From: Candidatus Hodarchaeota archaeon
Lineage (GTDB): Archaea; Asgardarchaeota; Heimdallarchaeia; Hodarchaeales; Hodarchaeaceae
Reading direction: 5' to 3'
Length of the DNA stretch: 24,651 nucleotides
Assembly: GCA_016840305.1 (NCBI GenBank)
Contig: JAEOSP010000222.1
Coordinates: 1 to 24,651 of the forward strand
The notes under the pieces were generated by a model. That model did not search any database. It was given only the letters and a program-made list of their open reading frames with translations, and had not been told where the DNA came from. Position numbers and translations under genes: made by a program. Positions 16,847-24,301 of this stretch are shown piece by piece. Position 1 is the first letter of the stretch, and every line of letters begins with the position of its first letter.

Positions 16847-18157
16847 ATGATGGATCTCGATTTACTCATTCTTATTTTGATACTTGGATCAGGATTAATC
16901 ATCCTACGAAAAATATTGGGTTCGAAAGGAAAACAATCAAAGAAAGCCACCCGTTTAGAACAGCAAGGACGATTTCTTGAAGCAATAGGGGTTTATTCAA
17001 AATTTTCAATAAATAAAGCGGCTGAAATGGTATTAAGAACACCAGAAGCATCTCAAATCCTTGTTCTTCGGAAATTTGAAAGTTATTTCAGACCTGACAA
17101 AGTTGAAAGAGCATTTTTGCGTTTAGCTAGGATTTATGGTGAAAAAAAAGATCCATTGAATGCCTCGAAAGCATTTCTATTAGCAAGAAAACCTTTTGCA
17201 GCAGCGAAGGTATATATAGATCATGGCGGAGTTGACTTTATACCTGCAGCAATCCAAGTTATAGATCAGAATACACGCTATATTCATAATCGTGATCAAA
17301 GTATAAGAAATTTAGCTAAACATGCATATCAGAAACAGAAGTATATAGAAGCAGCAGAACTTTTACGTACAATTGGAGCAGAGGAGGAAGCGAATGCAGT
17401 ATTAGTTGCTGCAGCATCTGAAATGAAAAAACACGGTTTTGATTCGCTATCCAAGCAATATTTAGGAACAACAACACATCCTGAGAAAGCAATTAAGAGA
17501 TATTTGGATGAAATACAAGCTCATTTGATGAAAGGAGATATAGAGAAGGTTAGAAGATCACTTAGCATTACAAAAGGCCTTATGAAGAATTTGGAGAAAC
17601 ATCCAGAACAATTCTCGGAAACAAAGACACTAGAATTAAAAGAAAAAGTGTTTGAGTTTGATAGAATACTGAAAGTAATAGATTCCGCAAGAGATCTTTT
17701 AAGAAAAAAGAATCGAAATCAATCAATAGCTCTTTATGAAGAACTCATTGAAAGTTTGGGGGATGTAGTCCCTGGATTCGTATACGCCGAAGCTGCATTA
17801 GCTAATGAAGAACAACATCCCGATCGTGCAATATCGTTGTATCGTCAGGCTTCAGAGTTAATAGAATCTCAACAAGCAGCAAATACTTTTCGTCTCCGTG
17901 CAAAAAATATTGAGATCGCCTCCTCTTTTGGATCTTCGACAAGTTCTCAAACATCATCTCTTAGCACTGAAGGCGATTTAGAAGAAAACTGTGTAGTTTG
18001 TAGAACGAAAATTTCAGATGTAAAATCACTAGTGCGGTGTCCTGAATGTGGATCACCAGCACATTATCCACATTTAGCAGAATGGTTGAAAATTCGTAGA
18101 ACTTGTCCAGTTTGTAGGAAAAAAATAACAATTCAAAGCTCTAGGAACAGAAATTAG
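16847..18157 (+). CDS. Membrane-anchored helical-repeat protein with RING-like finger
   Basis: 436 residues. A single hydrophobic segment at about 4-22 (LLILILILGSGLIIL) anchors it in the membrane. Residues 30-360 consist of TPR-like helical pairs (for example RLEQQGRFLEAIGVYSKF, KQKYIEAAELLRTIG and HPDRAISLYRQASELI). A Ser-rich linker follows. The C-terminus has eight zinc ligands, Cys382, Cys385, Cys398, Cys401, His406, His409, Cys420 and Cys423, with the text HLAEWLKIRRTCPVC as in RING-H2 E3 ligases. The body likely faces the cytosol. An E3-like role in ubiquitin-type modification is plausible for an Asgard-like archaeon but unproved; a zinc-stabilised scaffold is the alternative. The start is ATG 16847 or the next codon. 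Confidence 0.8.
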   Translation: MMDLDLLILILILGSGLIILRKILGSKGKQSKKATRLEQQGRFLEAIGVYSKFSINKAAEMVLRTPEASQILVLRKFESYFRPDKVERAFLRLARIYGEKKDPLNASKAFLLARKPFAAAKVYIDHGGVDFIPAAIQVIDQNTRYIHNRDQSIRNLAKHAYQKQKYIEAAELLRTIGAEEEANAVLVAAASEMKKHGFDSLSKQYLGTTTHPEKAIKRYLDEIQAHLMKGDIEKVRRSLSITKGLMKNLEKHPEQFSETKTLELKEKVFEFDRILKVIDSARDLLRKKNRNQSIALYEELIESLGDVVPGFVYAEAALANEEQHPDRAISLYRQASELIESQQAANTFRLRAKNIEIASSFGSSTSSQTSSLSTEGDLEENCVVCRTKISDVKSLVRCPECGSPAHYPHLAEWLKIRRTCPVCRKKITIQSSRNRN

Positions 18158-18173
18158 CTTAATATCAGTTGTA

Positions 18174-18199
18174 TTCAGATAGAAGAGTTTATATCTGAA
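18174..18199 (+). promoter_or_regulatory. Perfect 8-bp inverted repeat overlapping a TATA-like element
   Basis: TTCAGATA at 18174-18181 and TATCTGAA at 18192-18199 are perfect complements separated by ten bases. The right arm overlaps TTTATATC, a TATA-like element before the CBS gene. This could be an operator for a dimeric regulator, or an RNA hairpin ending the RING transcript since an A-rich, not T-rich, tail follows; the operator reading fits better. Confidence 0.45.
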
Positions 18200-18214
18200 A
18201 AAAAGCTAATCTGA

Positions 18215-18220
18215 GGGAGG
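18215..18220 (+). promoter_or_regulatory. Ribosome-binding site that favours the second ATG
   Basis: GGGAGG lies three bases before ATG 18224 and nine bases before ATG 18230. The nine-base spacing is normal, so translation of the CBS protein most likely starts at 18230 (MSDRDLSLE). Confidence 0.6.
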
Positions 18221-18229
18221 GTTATGATT

Positions 18230-19399
18230 ATGAGTGATAGAGATCTCTCTTTAGAAATTGAGTTTCCGCCAGTATTGAGGCAAGAAGAAACAGTATCTAA
18301 GGCTATGGGTTTATTACAGGAAGTTAATGACATCATAATCATTATTGATGATTCCCAAAAATATATTGGATTAATTCGAACCCGTGATATTGTCGGAAAG
18401 GGAATAAATCCCGAATCTCTTTGCAAATCATATTTAGATAAAAGAGTTCCTCCTATTGTCGAGAAATCCTCTTATAATCCAATTAGAATTGGAGAAATGA
18501 TGATAAACAGTGGATCAAGGTATATCCCTATCATCAATAAACATAATTTTGCTAAAGGAGCTATTAAAGACGGAAAGGTTCTCGCTGAACTCCAATATCT
18601 TGTCAATGGTCAAACTCCACTGAAAAATTCTGACGCTGTAAATTGGAACTTGACCTCCCTTAACGAAAATGATTCTGTAGGGAATGCCCTAACAAGTTTT
18701 CGAACTCATGGATTCAGTCGTATCCCAGTATTTAGCTCAACTAATGAGTTTTTGGGAATCATAAGAGATAGGTCTTTTCTCTATACTCAAAGGGAAAAGC
18801 GAGCTACAGTTGGTGATATTACAGGAGATCGTGATAAAGACTGGCACCTAGTTCCTGTGAAAGATTTTTTACAACCAATAAGCATCTTGGCTGGTAATAC
18901 ACCGTTACTAGAAGTTATGGATCGTTTCATTAATCAAAAGGAAACTTCGTTTTTTATTCAAGGTGATGATGAAGAAATCGGAATCATTACCCCTTTAGAT
19001 ATTATTCGATTAGCGATAACAGAATCTTACCCTGTAAAATATGATATTGTGGTTATGCAAGCCCCAGATGATTCAATCAAATCACACGTAATGCGAAAGG
19101 GAAATTCAATTATTAAACGTTATAAATCCTGGTTAGGAACACAATGTGATTTAATAGTTCGTTTTAAAAGAAATTTATCACAATCAAAACGTGGACAGTT
19201 TTCCATTACTGTAACTATTAGACTTAATTCTGGTTCAGGTAAAAAATACAATTCTGAGGCTACTGATTTTGGAGCTGAAAAAGCCGTAAATCAGGCATTG
19301 GATAATCTTTCCAGAATAATATCCGATGATAGGCGTAAGGTTTTAACCAAACGTGATAAAAATAAAAGTTATCGTAAGATTACAGAATTAGGCGTTTAA
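18230..19399 (+). CDS. CBS-domain protein with HPF/RaiA-like C-terminal domain
   Basis: 389 residues. Four CBS motifs can be followed: the segments around KAMGLLQEVNDIIIIIDDSQ, RIGEMMINSGSRYIPIINKH, VGNALTSFRTHGFSRIPVFS and LLEVMDRFINQKETSFFIQG. They form two CBS pairs that typically bind adenosine nucleotides. The last 110 residues (from about YDIVVMQAP) have alternating strands and a final helix, TDFGAEKAVNQALDNLSRII, with a very basic surface, similar to hibernation factors of the HPF/RaiA fold. An energy-sensing protein that acts on ribosomes is the inference; assignment of the tail is by pattern only. The gene is convergent with the phospholipid synthase. Confidence 0.75.
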   Translation: MSDRDLSLEIEFPPVLRQEETVSKAMGLLQEVNDIIIIIDDSQKYIGLIRTRDIVGKGINPESLCKSYLDKRVPPIVEKSSYNPIRIGEMMINSGSRYIPIINKHNFAKGAIKDGKVLAELQYLVNGQTPLKNSDAVNWNLTSLNENDSVGNALTSFRTHGFSRIPVFSSTNEFLGIIRDRSFLYTQREKRATVGDITGDRDKDWHLVPVKDFLQPISILAGNTPLLEVMDRFINQKETSFFIQGDDEEIGIITPLDIIRLAITESYPVKYDIVVMQAPDDSIKSHVMRKGNSIIKRYKSWLGTQCDLIVRFKRNLSQSKRGQFSITVTIRLNSGSGKKYNSEATDFGAEKAVNQALDNLSRIISDDRRKVLTKRDKNKSYRKITELGV

Positions 19400-19435
19400 T
19401 TCAATTATTATTGCTTTATTAAGCAAACAATGAAT

Positions 19436-20104
19436 TTAACCCTCTTTGGATTTATGGTAGTTACGGGCATATAACAAACGTTGTAAGGCAGAAATATTTG
19501 AAGCTAGCCCAATAATGAAAATAATAATAGCTAGGATTCCAAGAGTTGGAAACGGCCAAATACCTGGTGCGACATTTTCAATAAGCAGGATTTCTGCTAC
19601 ACAACCTATTGATAGCAGTGTAAGCTTTTCTTTTCTTTCGAATATGCCACTTGTGGAGTCCATACTTAATCCACCACGTAATTCAGCAGTAGAACGCACG
19701 TAACTTGCTAGAATCATACCTTCAAAGCAAAAAAACACTAACTCTGGAGTAACATATCCCCCAGCCATTATTCCAAGCAGAAAAAAGAATTCAGAAACTC
19801 TATCTAGTGTACGATCAAATAGAGCACCAAAATGACCCGCAATACCTTTAGCTCGTGCTAAACTACCATCCATCATGTCTAATAGTGATGAGAATCCAAG
19901 TAAAATTGTTCCACCTAATAACCCCAAACTGGAACCAATCTCAGGACCACTGGCGTAAATAAAACAACTGAGAACACTAACTGCAACACTTGAAATAGAT
20001 ATCATATTCGGAGTAATACTAGTTTTAGCTAACATTCTTCCCCAAGGGGCGAAAAAGGATTCATATTGTTTTCGCAATCCATTTTTTTGCTTAGATTCCG
20101 TCAT
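19436..20104 (-). CDS. CDP-alcohol phosphatidyltransferase (archaetidylinositol phosphate synthase-like)
   Basis: 222 residues from ATG 20104; a TTG at 20167 would add 21 polar residues and is less likely. The full catalytic signature of the family is present: DG-x2-AR-x8-G-x3-D-x3-D in MDGSLARAKGIAGHFGALFD and the following RTLD. Several membrane segments are visible, among them ILAIIIFIIGLASNI. The enzyme joins a CDP-activated archaeal lipid to an alcohol such as inositol phosphate or glycerol phosphate in the membrane. The N-terminal stretch ending SITPNMISISSVAVSVLSC resembles archaetidylinositol phosphate synthases, but the alcohol cannot be fixed from sequence alone. Confidence 0.82.
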   Translation of the reverse strand: MTESKQKNGLRKQYESFFAPWGRMLAKTSITPNMISISSVAVSVLSCFIYASGPEIGSSLGLLGGTILLGFSSLLDMMDGSLARAKGIAGHFGALFDRTLDRVSEFFFLLGIMAGGYVTPELVFFCFEGMILASYVRSTAELRGGLSMDSTSGIFERKEKLTLLSIGCVAEILLIENVAPGIWPFPTLGILAIIIFIIGLASNISALQRLLYARNYHKSKEG

Positions 20105-20306
20105 GTGATATCCACGCTCATTAAAGATATTTGATGAAAGATTCTTTTGGTTATTTTGTGGTGACAACTTTTTTCAGTCTCTTTCTTAAAAGGAACGGTA
20201 TGACTGAATTTGTTGGACAAAAATAAACATATCTAAAAAGGTCATAAAAACAAATAAAACTTGATAAGATTACTTTTAATATTTATGAAGTGTAGAAGGA
20301 ACCATC

Positions 20307-21125
20307 GTGAGGTTAGAGAGCTTAATAAGTGATGCAGTTAGACAATACCATGGTGAAGGGAACATAGGGTTGCTTTATAGTGGAGGACTTGATTCTTCTA
20401 TCATAGCAAAAGTCATGAAGGAGAATTTTGAAACTAATAGAATATTTCTGGTAGCAGTCGGAGTTGAAGGAAGCTATGATGTCATTAATGCATCAAATGG
20501 AGCTTTTGAATTAGAATTACCTCTGAACATATGTTTTCTGGACATACAGAAAGTGAACACTGCAATCACTAAATTAATAGGACTTAACATTGTAAAAAAT
20601 GCGGGAGAGATCTCAATTGCCGTCCCATTATATCTTGGTATGAGTTATCTATATCAAAATTTTGATACCAAGGTTGTTTATTTAGGTCAAGGCGCTGATG
20701 AGCTTTTTGGTGGATATAATAAATACTCAATTCTTGCTTCAAAATCAGATATGATCAGAATTGAAAAAACAATGGGAGAGGATTTAGAGAAGCTCCGAAA
20801 TCGACAGATTAACATGGAAAGACAAATTGCAGATCTGTTTGGGATTGACTTGATATATCCTTTTTTATCTCCAGAACTGATTAAATGTGCTCATAATATT
20901 CCTATATCTGACCATTTTCTTTTAGTTAATGGAAACAAACCTATAGGGAAAATGATCTTAAGAAAACTCGCAATTTCTCTTGAATTATCAAAGAGTATGT
21001 CAAATCAGCCAAAAAAGGCTTTACAATATGGATCAGGTACAAAAAAATTAGTAAAACAACTTTCTAAGAATGCAGGTTACTCACTTCTTTCAACTTGGTT
21101 TGAATTCCTCGTTAAGAGTAAATAG
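20307..21125 (+). CDS. Stand-alone asparagine-synthetase-type PP-loop ATPase
   Basis: 272 residues. The PP-loop SGGLDSS lies at 25-31, and the aspartate-binding/adenylating motif GQGADELFGGY follows near 126-136. These are the marks of the C-terminal synthetase domain of AsnB. The N-terminal glutaminase domain with its catalytic Cys is absent, so if it amidates a carboxylate it must use free ammonia or a separate amidotransferase. Related archaeal stand-alone proteins are of unknown substrate. GTG 20307 is the start, directly before the first helix. The stop lies three bases from that of the convergent RNase Z-like gene. Confidence 0.82.
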   Translation: MRLESLISDAVRQYHGEGNIGLLYSGGLDSSIIAKVMKENFETNRIFLVAVGVEGSYDVINASNGAFELELPLNICFLDIQKVNTAITKLIGLNIVKNAGEISIAVPLYLGMSYLYQNFDTKVVYLGQGADELFGGYNKYSILASKSDMIRIEKTMGEDLEKLRNRQINMERQIADLFGIDLIYPFLSPELIKCAHNIPISDHFLLVNGNKPIGKMILRKLAISLELSKSMSNQPKKALQYGSGTKKLVKQLSKNAGYSLLSTWFEFLVKSK

Positions 21126-21128
21126 TAG

Positions 21129-22202
21129 TTAATCAGGATTTTTAAAACACTTTACAATCGATTTGTCATCTACATGAATTAATAAAATCTCTAATGGATT
21201 TATTACTGCAAATTTTTGCTCTGGGATATCCAATATCTTTTGTGTGATTTCTTCTGCAGTGTATCTGATTGAGAAATGAATTGGGATGAAAGCATATAAT
21301 TTCTCGAAATCATTAATTGATTTAATTATTGAGTGTAGATCTGAATGTAGATCAAGGTGATAACCTTCTTGGTTATCTAAGTATGTAGAATCATGAATTA
21401 GTATACCACAATCTTTGAAAAACTCTAATAGATCAGAATCAATAGCAGTATCCCCAGAATATCCGAGGTTAACATCTATATCATGAAAAATATCCAATCT
21501 TGAAATTTTTTTCCCATTAATTACCACAGAATCAGAATTTCGTTCAATTTTCTTTAGTGTATAATCAAAAGGGATTCCTAGCTTTTGTGCTTTGTTAACA
21601 TCTAGTTTCACTTTATTATAGATTAATTTATATGCAACTGAACCTTCTGGAATGTGTTTATTGTTTTTACACGTTAGGAAATACCCATGGTCTAAATTTA
21701 AAATCTGTCCACTTTCAATTACCTCGATTCTTAGAATCTGAGAAACTGCAGTACCAATTTCAATCGCAAGAAACCTCATTAAGAAATCATCATCTCTCAA
21801 AGGAAAGTTGTCTATTTGTAATTCAAAGACGTGGTTCATTCTTAACTGGAAGGGTAAAGTGGAGTTTTTTGGAACTACAAGCGTTAAAGGCTTTTTTTCT
21901 CTTTTTTCTCTCTCAAATAACATGATACGATGTAAAATATGCAAAATACCCCCCCAATGATCATAGTGTAGATGTGATAATATAATATGAGAAATTTTCC
22001 CAAGAGATGGAGATCCCAAGGCTGTTATTCCCCCTGATGCTGAATTATCGAGAATTATATTCGTTTCTTCTTGAAATCTTTGAAAAGCTTGTACAATTTC
22101 TGAAGGACATTCAAAAAGTAGTTTGTTATCAACTAAGAATGATACTGTTGAATCTTTTGAAGTCGGTACTGTTCCTCGAGATCCTATTATACCTATGATC
22201 AT
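21129..22202 (-). CDS. RNase Z-like metallo-beta-lactamase protein
   Basis: 357 residues from ATG 22202; GTG 22214 would add four. The first strand and glycine loop (MIIGIIGSRGTVPTSKDSTV) resemble RNase Z. Metal motifs are HLHYDH, LGYSGDTAIDSDLLEF with the following ILIHDST, and PIHFSIRY near the end, which corresponds to the HFSQRY block of tRNA 3' endonucleases. Differences from a standard RNase Z are an ECPSE segment where DCGEG is usual and a long middle region (about 120-220). It may be a diverged tRNase Z or a hydrolase of similar fold. It is downstream of trx and eL41 on the same strand. Confidence 0.72.
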   Translation of the reverse strand: MIIGIIGSRGTVPTSKDSTVSFLVDNKLLFECPSEIVQAFQRFQEETNIILDNSASGGITALGSPSLGKISHIILSHLHYDHWGGILHILHRIMLFEREKREKKPLTLVVPKNSTLPFQLRMNHVFELQIDNFPLRDDDFLMRFLAIEIGTAVSQILRIEVIESGQILNLDHGYFLTCKNNKHIPEGSVAYKLIYNKVKLDVNKAQKLGIPFDYTLKKIERNSDSVVINGKKISRLDIFHDIDVNLGYSGDTAIDSDLLEFFKDCGILIHDSTYLDNQEGYHLDLHSDLHSIIKSINDFEKLYAFIPIHFSIRYTAEEITQKILDIPEQKFAVINPLEILLIHVDDKSIVKCFKNPD

Positions 22203-22296
22203 TAATAAGAACACACCTGATGATCCATAAGAAGATACAGGGACAAGGGCTTTGTATTTTTTGTTAAATCAATCTTATTAAAAACCAGAGGGAAAA

Positions 22297-22365
22297 TTAT
22301 CCTTTCCTTCTTCGTTCTTTTCGTTTCCGTTTTCTTAACCGTTTTTTCTTCCATTTTTCTCTCAA
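22297..22365 (-). CDS. rpl41e: Ribosomal protein eL41
   Basis: A 22-codon frame reads MREKWKKKRLRKRKRKERRR followed by KG and TAA, if TTG 22365 is the start. The opening MREKWKKKR and the almost purely Arg/Lys body are the signature of eL41, the smallest ribosomal protein, which bridges the two subunits and occurs only in archaea and eukaryotes. Its usual length is about 25 residues, so two or three C-terminal residues are missing compared with the family. It lies 42 bases downstream of thioredoxin on the same strand. The gene is so short that automatic annotation would normally miss it. Confidence 0.78.
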   Translation of the reverse strand: MREKWKKKRLRKRKRKERRRKG

Positions 22366-22407
22366 GTTTATTCTCTCACTTTAAAAATTATTTGATACTT
22401 TATGTAC

Positions 22408-22839
22408 TTATTCACCGCTCCTTTGCAAAGTTTCTTCAATCCAAACTTTGAATTTCACTTTCGGTGCCGCCCCAGCTCGTTGTGCTACCCGTTTACCTGA
22501 TTTAAACATGCCGAAAGTAGGTACAGAAAAGATCCGATACTTTCCAGATGCCTGTGGATTGTGGTCTGTGTTGATTTTAAGGAAAATCACCTTTCTAGCG
22601 AAATCATGACTTAACTCTTCATAAACAGGTGCCATGATTTGGCAAGGTTTACACCATGCATCTGCAGAAAAGTCAACTAAAACTGGTAAAGGAGATGTTT
22701 GAATAATCTTCTCGATGTTCTCATCGTCGATGTGAGTAACTCCGTCTTGATTCACGTCTTTAAAGAATGCAGTTTCCTTCATGAAAGAAGAAGCCTTCTT
22801 TCGTAGAATCTCTTGAAGTTCGGGATCGAAATCAGACAT
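22408..22839 (-). CDS. trxA: Thioredoxin with N-terminal helical extension
   Basis: 143 residues. The thioredoxin fold occupies about 33-140. The active site is WCKPC (Cys63, Cys66), with Lys in place of the usual Gly, and the cis-proline segment is SVPTFGMF. The first 30 residues (ELQEILRKKASSFMKE) form a charged helix seen in several archaeal thioredoxins. It reduces protein disulfides in the cytosol. ATG 22839 is the start. A TATA-like AT run lies near 22921-22933 and a repeated element at 22943-22978 just upstream of it. eL41 follows and may share the mRNA. Confidence 0.9.
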   Translation of the reverse strand: MSDFDPELQEILRKKASSFMKETAFFKDVNQDGVTHIDDENIEKIIQTSPLPVLVDFSADAWCKPCQIMAPVYEELSHDFARKVIFLKINTDHNPQASGKYRIFSVPTFGMFKSGKRVAQRAGAAPKVKFKVWIEETLQRSGE

Positions 22840-22942
22840 AATATCCTACCGTTATCGTTTCTAATTGATGTGCCTGCCCCTGTATAGTTAGGACACACTA
22901 TTTTACCCGAGAAAAAGAAGTTTTAAAAATATTTCAGAGTAC

Positions 22943-22978
22943 TTCACAAAGAATCTGAATCATTTTCGCAAAGAATCT
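22943..22978 (-). repeat. Two 14-base direct repeats 22 bases apart
   Basis: TTCACAAAGAATCT at 22943-22956 and TTCGCAAAGAATCT at 22965-22978 differ at one base. The 22-base period is close to two helical turns, putting both copies on one face of DNA. They lie upstream of the probable thioredoxin promoter, so an activator site is a fair guess. Confidence 0.45.
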
Positions 22979-23214
22979 TCTAAAATAGAGCCACATTTTG
23001 ACTCCAATATCTATTCTTTTAAATTGACCCATCAAAAATATATTTAATTTTTCACCATCTACTTTTGTTTCATTTTACTTTTTAGAAACACTGAAGGGAA
23101 TTTACGAACAAATCGGTAAAAAAAGTAAAAATGTCACAACCGTTGAGTTGATAAACCAAATCACATTTTTAACGAACTAACGCAATATTCATTCAAATTG
23201 TTGCTGATTCTATT

Positions 23215-23219
23215 GGAGG
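23215..23219 (+). promoter_or_regulatory. Ribosome-binding site before an ATA codon
   Basis: GGAGG lies seven bases before ATA 23227, and no ATG, GTG or TTG is available in frame between the site and the conserved first strand of the glycosyltransferase. Confidence 0.55.
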
Positions 23220-23226
23220 CATCTCT

Positions 23227-24081
23227 ATAAAGATCTTAATTGGTATTCCACTTTTTAATGAGCAAGCATATCTCTCCGAATGCATAATATCGTTATATGA
23301 CTATCTTGATACAGAGTGTAAAAATTATGATATTGATGTACTCCTGTTAGATGATGGCAGTACAGATAAATCTAAAGAGATCTATACAGAATTAAAGCAA
23401 AATTACAAGTTGAAAACTGTTCAGCATGAAGATGGACCATTAGGGTATGGTTACTCAATTCTTACATTATTTCGCGAGGCAAAAAAGGAGTATGACCTTT
23501 TAATTACATTTGATGCGGATTTACAGCATGCTCCATTCTCTATTAAAGAAATAATTACAGAATTTGAATCTGATCCTATGATTGACCTCGTATCTACAAG
23601 TAGATATCTTTCTTATCGTTTTTGGAAAGATAATACCAAAGTTCCAGTTGATAGATATATCACAAATATGTACCTTACACAAACAATTAATGAAATATTT
23701 GGTATGAATATAACAGATGCTTTTTGTGGTTTGAAAGGATACAAGGTCAATACACTCCCCACTGATTTAGATGATGCTGGGTATGCCTTCCCCCTTATCT
23801 TCTGGAATTATATATCTCTAAAATCGCTTAAGATGAAAGAAATTGAAACACCAATTATTTATCGACTAGATCGAAGATCAAGGGGAGAATGGAAAGTAAG
23901 AATGCATAATTATTTCGAAAAATTTGAATCTCTGGTTGCATCAGAACGAAAGAAGAAGATTGTCAGAGACTATTACAAAAAGGGAGTCGAACAGATTACG
24001 GAAATAATTGATCATTATTCGAATTTCCCCATATACACCTTTAATGATTTCTTCAAGATGAAGTGGCTAGAACACCAATAA
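23227..24081 (+). CDS. Family 2 glycosyltransferase, probable ATA start
   Basis: 284 residues if read from ATA 23227. The N-terminus then is KILIGIPLFNEQAYLSECI, the standard first strand of GT2 enzymes. The nucleotide-sugar site shows LLLDDGSTDKS (Asp42, Asp43, Asp47) and FDADLQHAP (Asp96, Asp98) for the metal. A C-terminal charged tail has no membrane helix. The enzyme moves a sugar from a nucleotide donor, possibly onto a polyprenyl phosphate or glycan, as in dolichol-phosphate mannose synthases. A conventional start (TTG 23410) would remove the first 61 residues including DDGSTD, so it is rejected. The ATA may be a real rare start codon or a sequence error for ATG. The stop lies 20 bases from the convergent tRNA-Thr. 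Confidence 0.85.
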   Translation: MKILIGIPLFNEQAYLSECIISLYDYLDTECKNYDIDVLLLDDGSTDKSKEIYTELKQNYKLKTVQHEDGPLGYGYSILTLFREAKKEYDLLITFDADLQHAPFSIKEIITEFESDPMIDLVSTSRYLSYRFWKDNTKVPVDRYITNMYLTQTINEIFGMNITDAFCGLKGYKVNTLPTDLDDAGYAFPLIFWNYISLKSLKMKEIETPIIYRLDRRSRGEWKVRMHNYFEKFESLVASERKKKIVRDYYKKGVEQITEIIDHYSNFPIYTFNDFFKMKWLEHQ

Positions 24082-24101
24082 AGGTTCTTCCTAAGAGAGA
24101 A

Positions 24102-24208
24102 AGCCGCTGGTGGGACTTGAACCCACGGCCAACAGATGTCTCTAACATTGTTCTAAGAAAGTAATCAAGTATACGAGTCTGTCGCTCTACCAACTAAGCC
24201 ACAGCGGC
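24102..24208 (-). tRNA. tRNA-Thr (CGT) with 34-nt intron
   Basis: On the minus strand the acceptor GCCGCTG pairs with CAGCGGC, discriminator U, as common in archaeal tRNA-Thr. The D arm, anticodon stem ACAGA/TCTGT and T arm GTGGG/CCCAC with TTCAAGT are all intact. Exon 1 ends CTCGTA (anticodon CGT, threonine ACG). An intron at 24138-24171 sits at the canonical position 37/38. The bulge-helix-bulge is somewhat relaxed: the central helix CTCG against AGAG has three Watson-Crick pairs and one mismatch, flanked by bulges TAT and ACA. No encoded CCA. Confidence 0.93.
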
Positions 24209-24254
24209 ATAGGTAACGCTTCTCTACAAATATTTTAACTCTAATGGAGGTTAT

Positions 24255-24283
24255 TAAAATTGCTAAAAAGATATGCAATTTTA
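24255..24283 (-). repeat. Perfect 9-bp inverted repeat near the right end of a TnpB element
   Basis: TAAAATTGC at 24255-24263 and GCAATTTTA at 24275-24283 enclose an 11-base loop. On the minus strand the loop contains TTTTT. It lies 20 bases after the tnpB stop and 46 bases before the tRNA-Thr. It may be the subterminal hairpin of the insertion sequence or a terminator. Confidence 0.45.
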
Positions 24284-24301
24284 TTCACATGAGGTCATCA
24301 A

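Larger units (their letters stand above)
22840..23226. other. Spacer between trx and glycosyltransferase, with regulatory repeats
   Basis: About 390 AT-rich bases between divergent genes. It holds a possible trx promoter (minus) and two near-identical 14-base repeats (see separate entry). No coding frame or RNA gene was recognised. The plus-strand frame of the glycosyltransferase is open from 23173 but reads unrelated residues before the ribosome-binding site. Confidence 0.5.

Noticed and set aside
23410..24081. Glycosyltransferase starting at TTG 23410
   Set aside because: It would lose the DDGSTD nucleotide-sugar motif, which is intact and in frame upstream.
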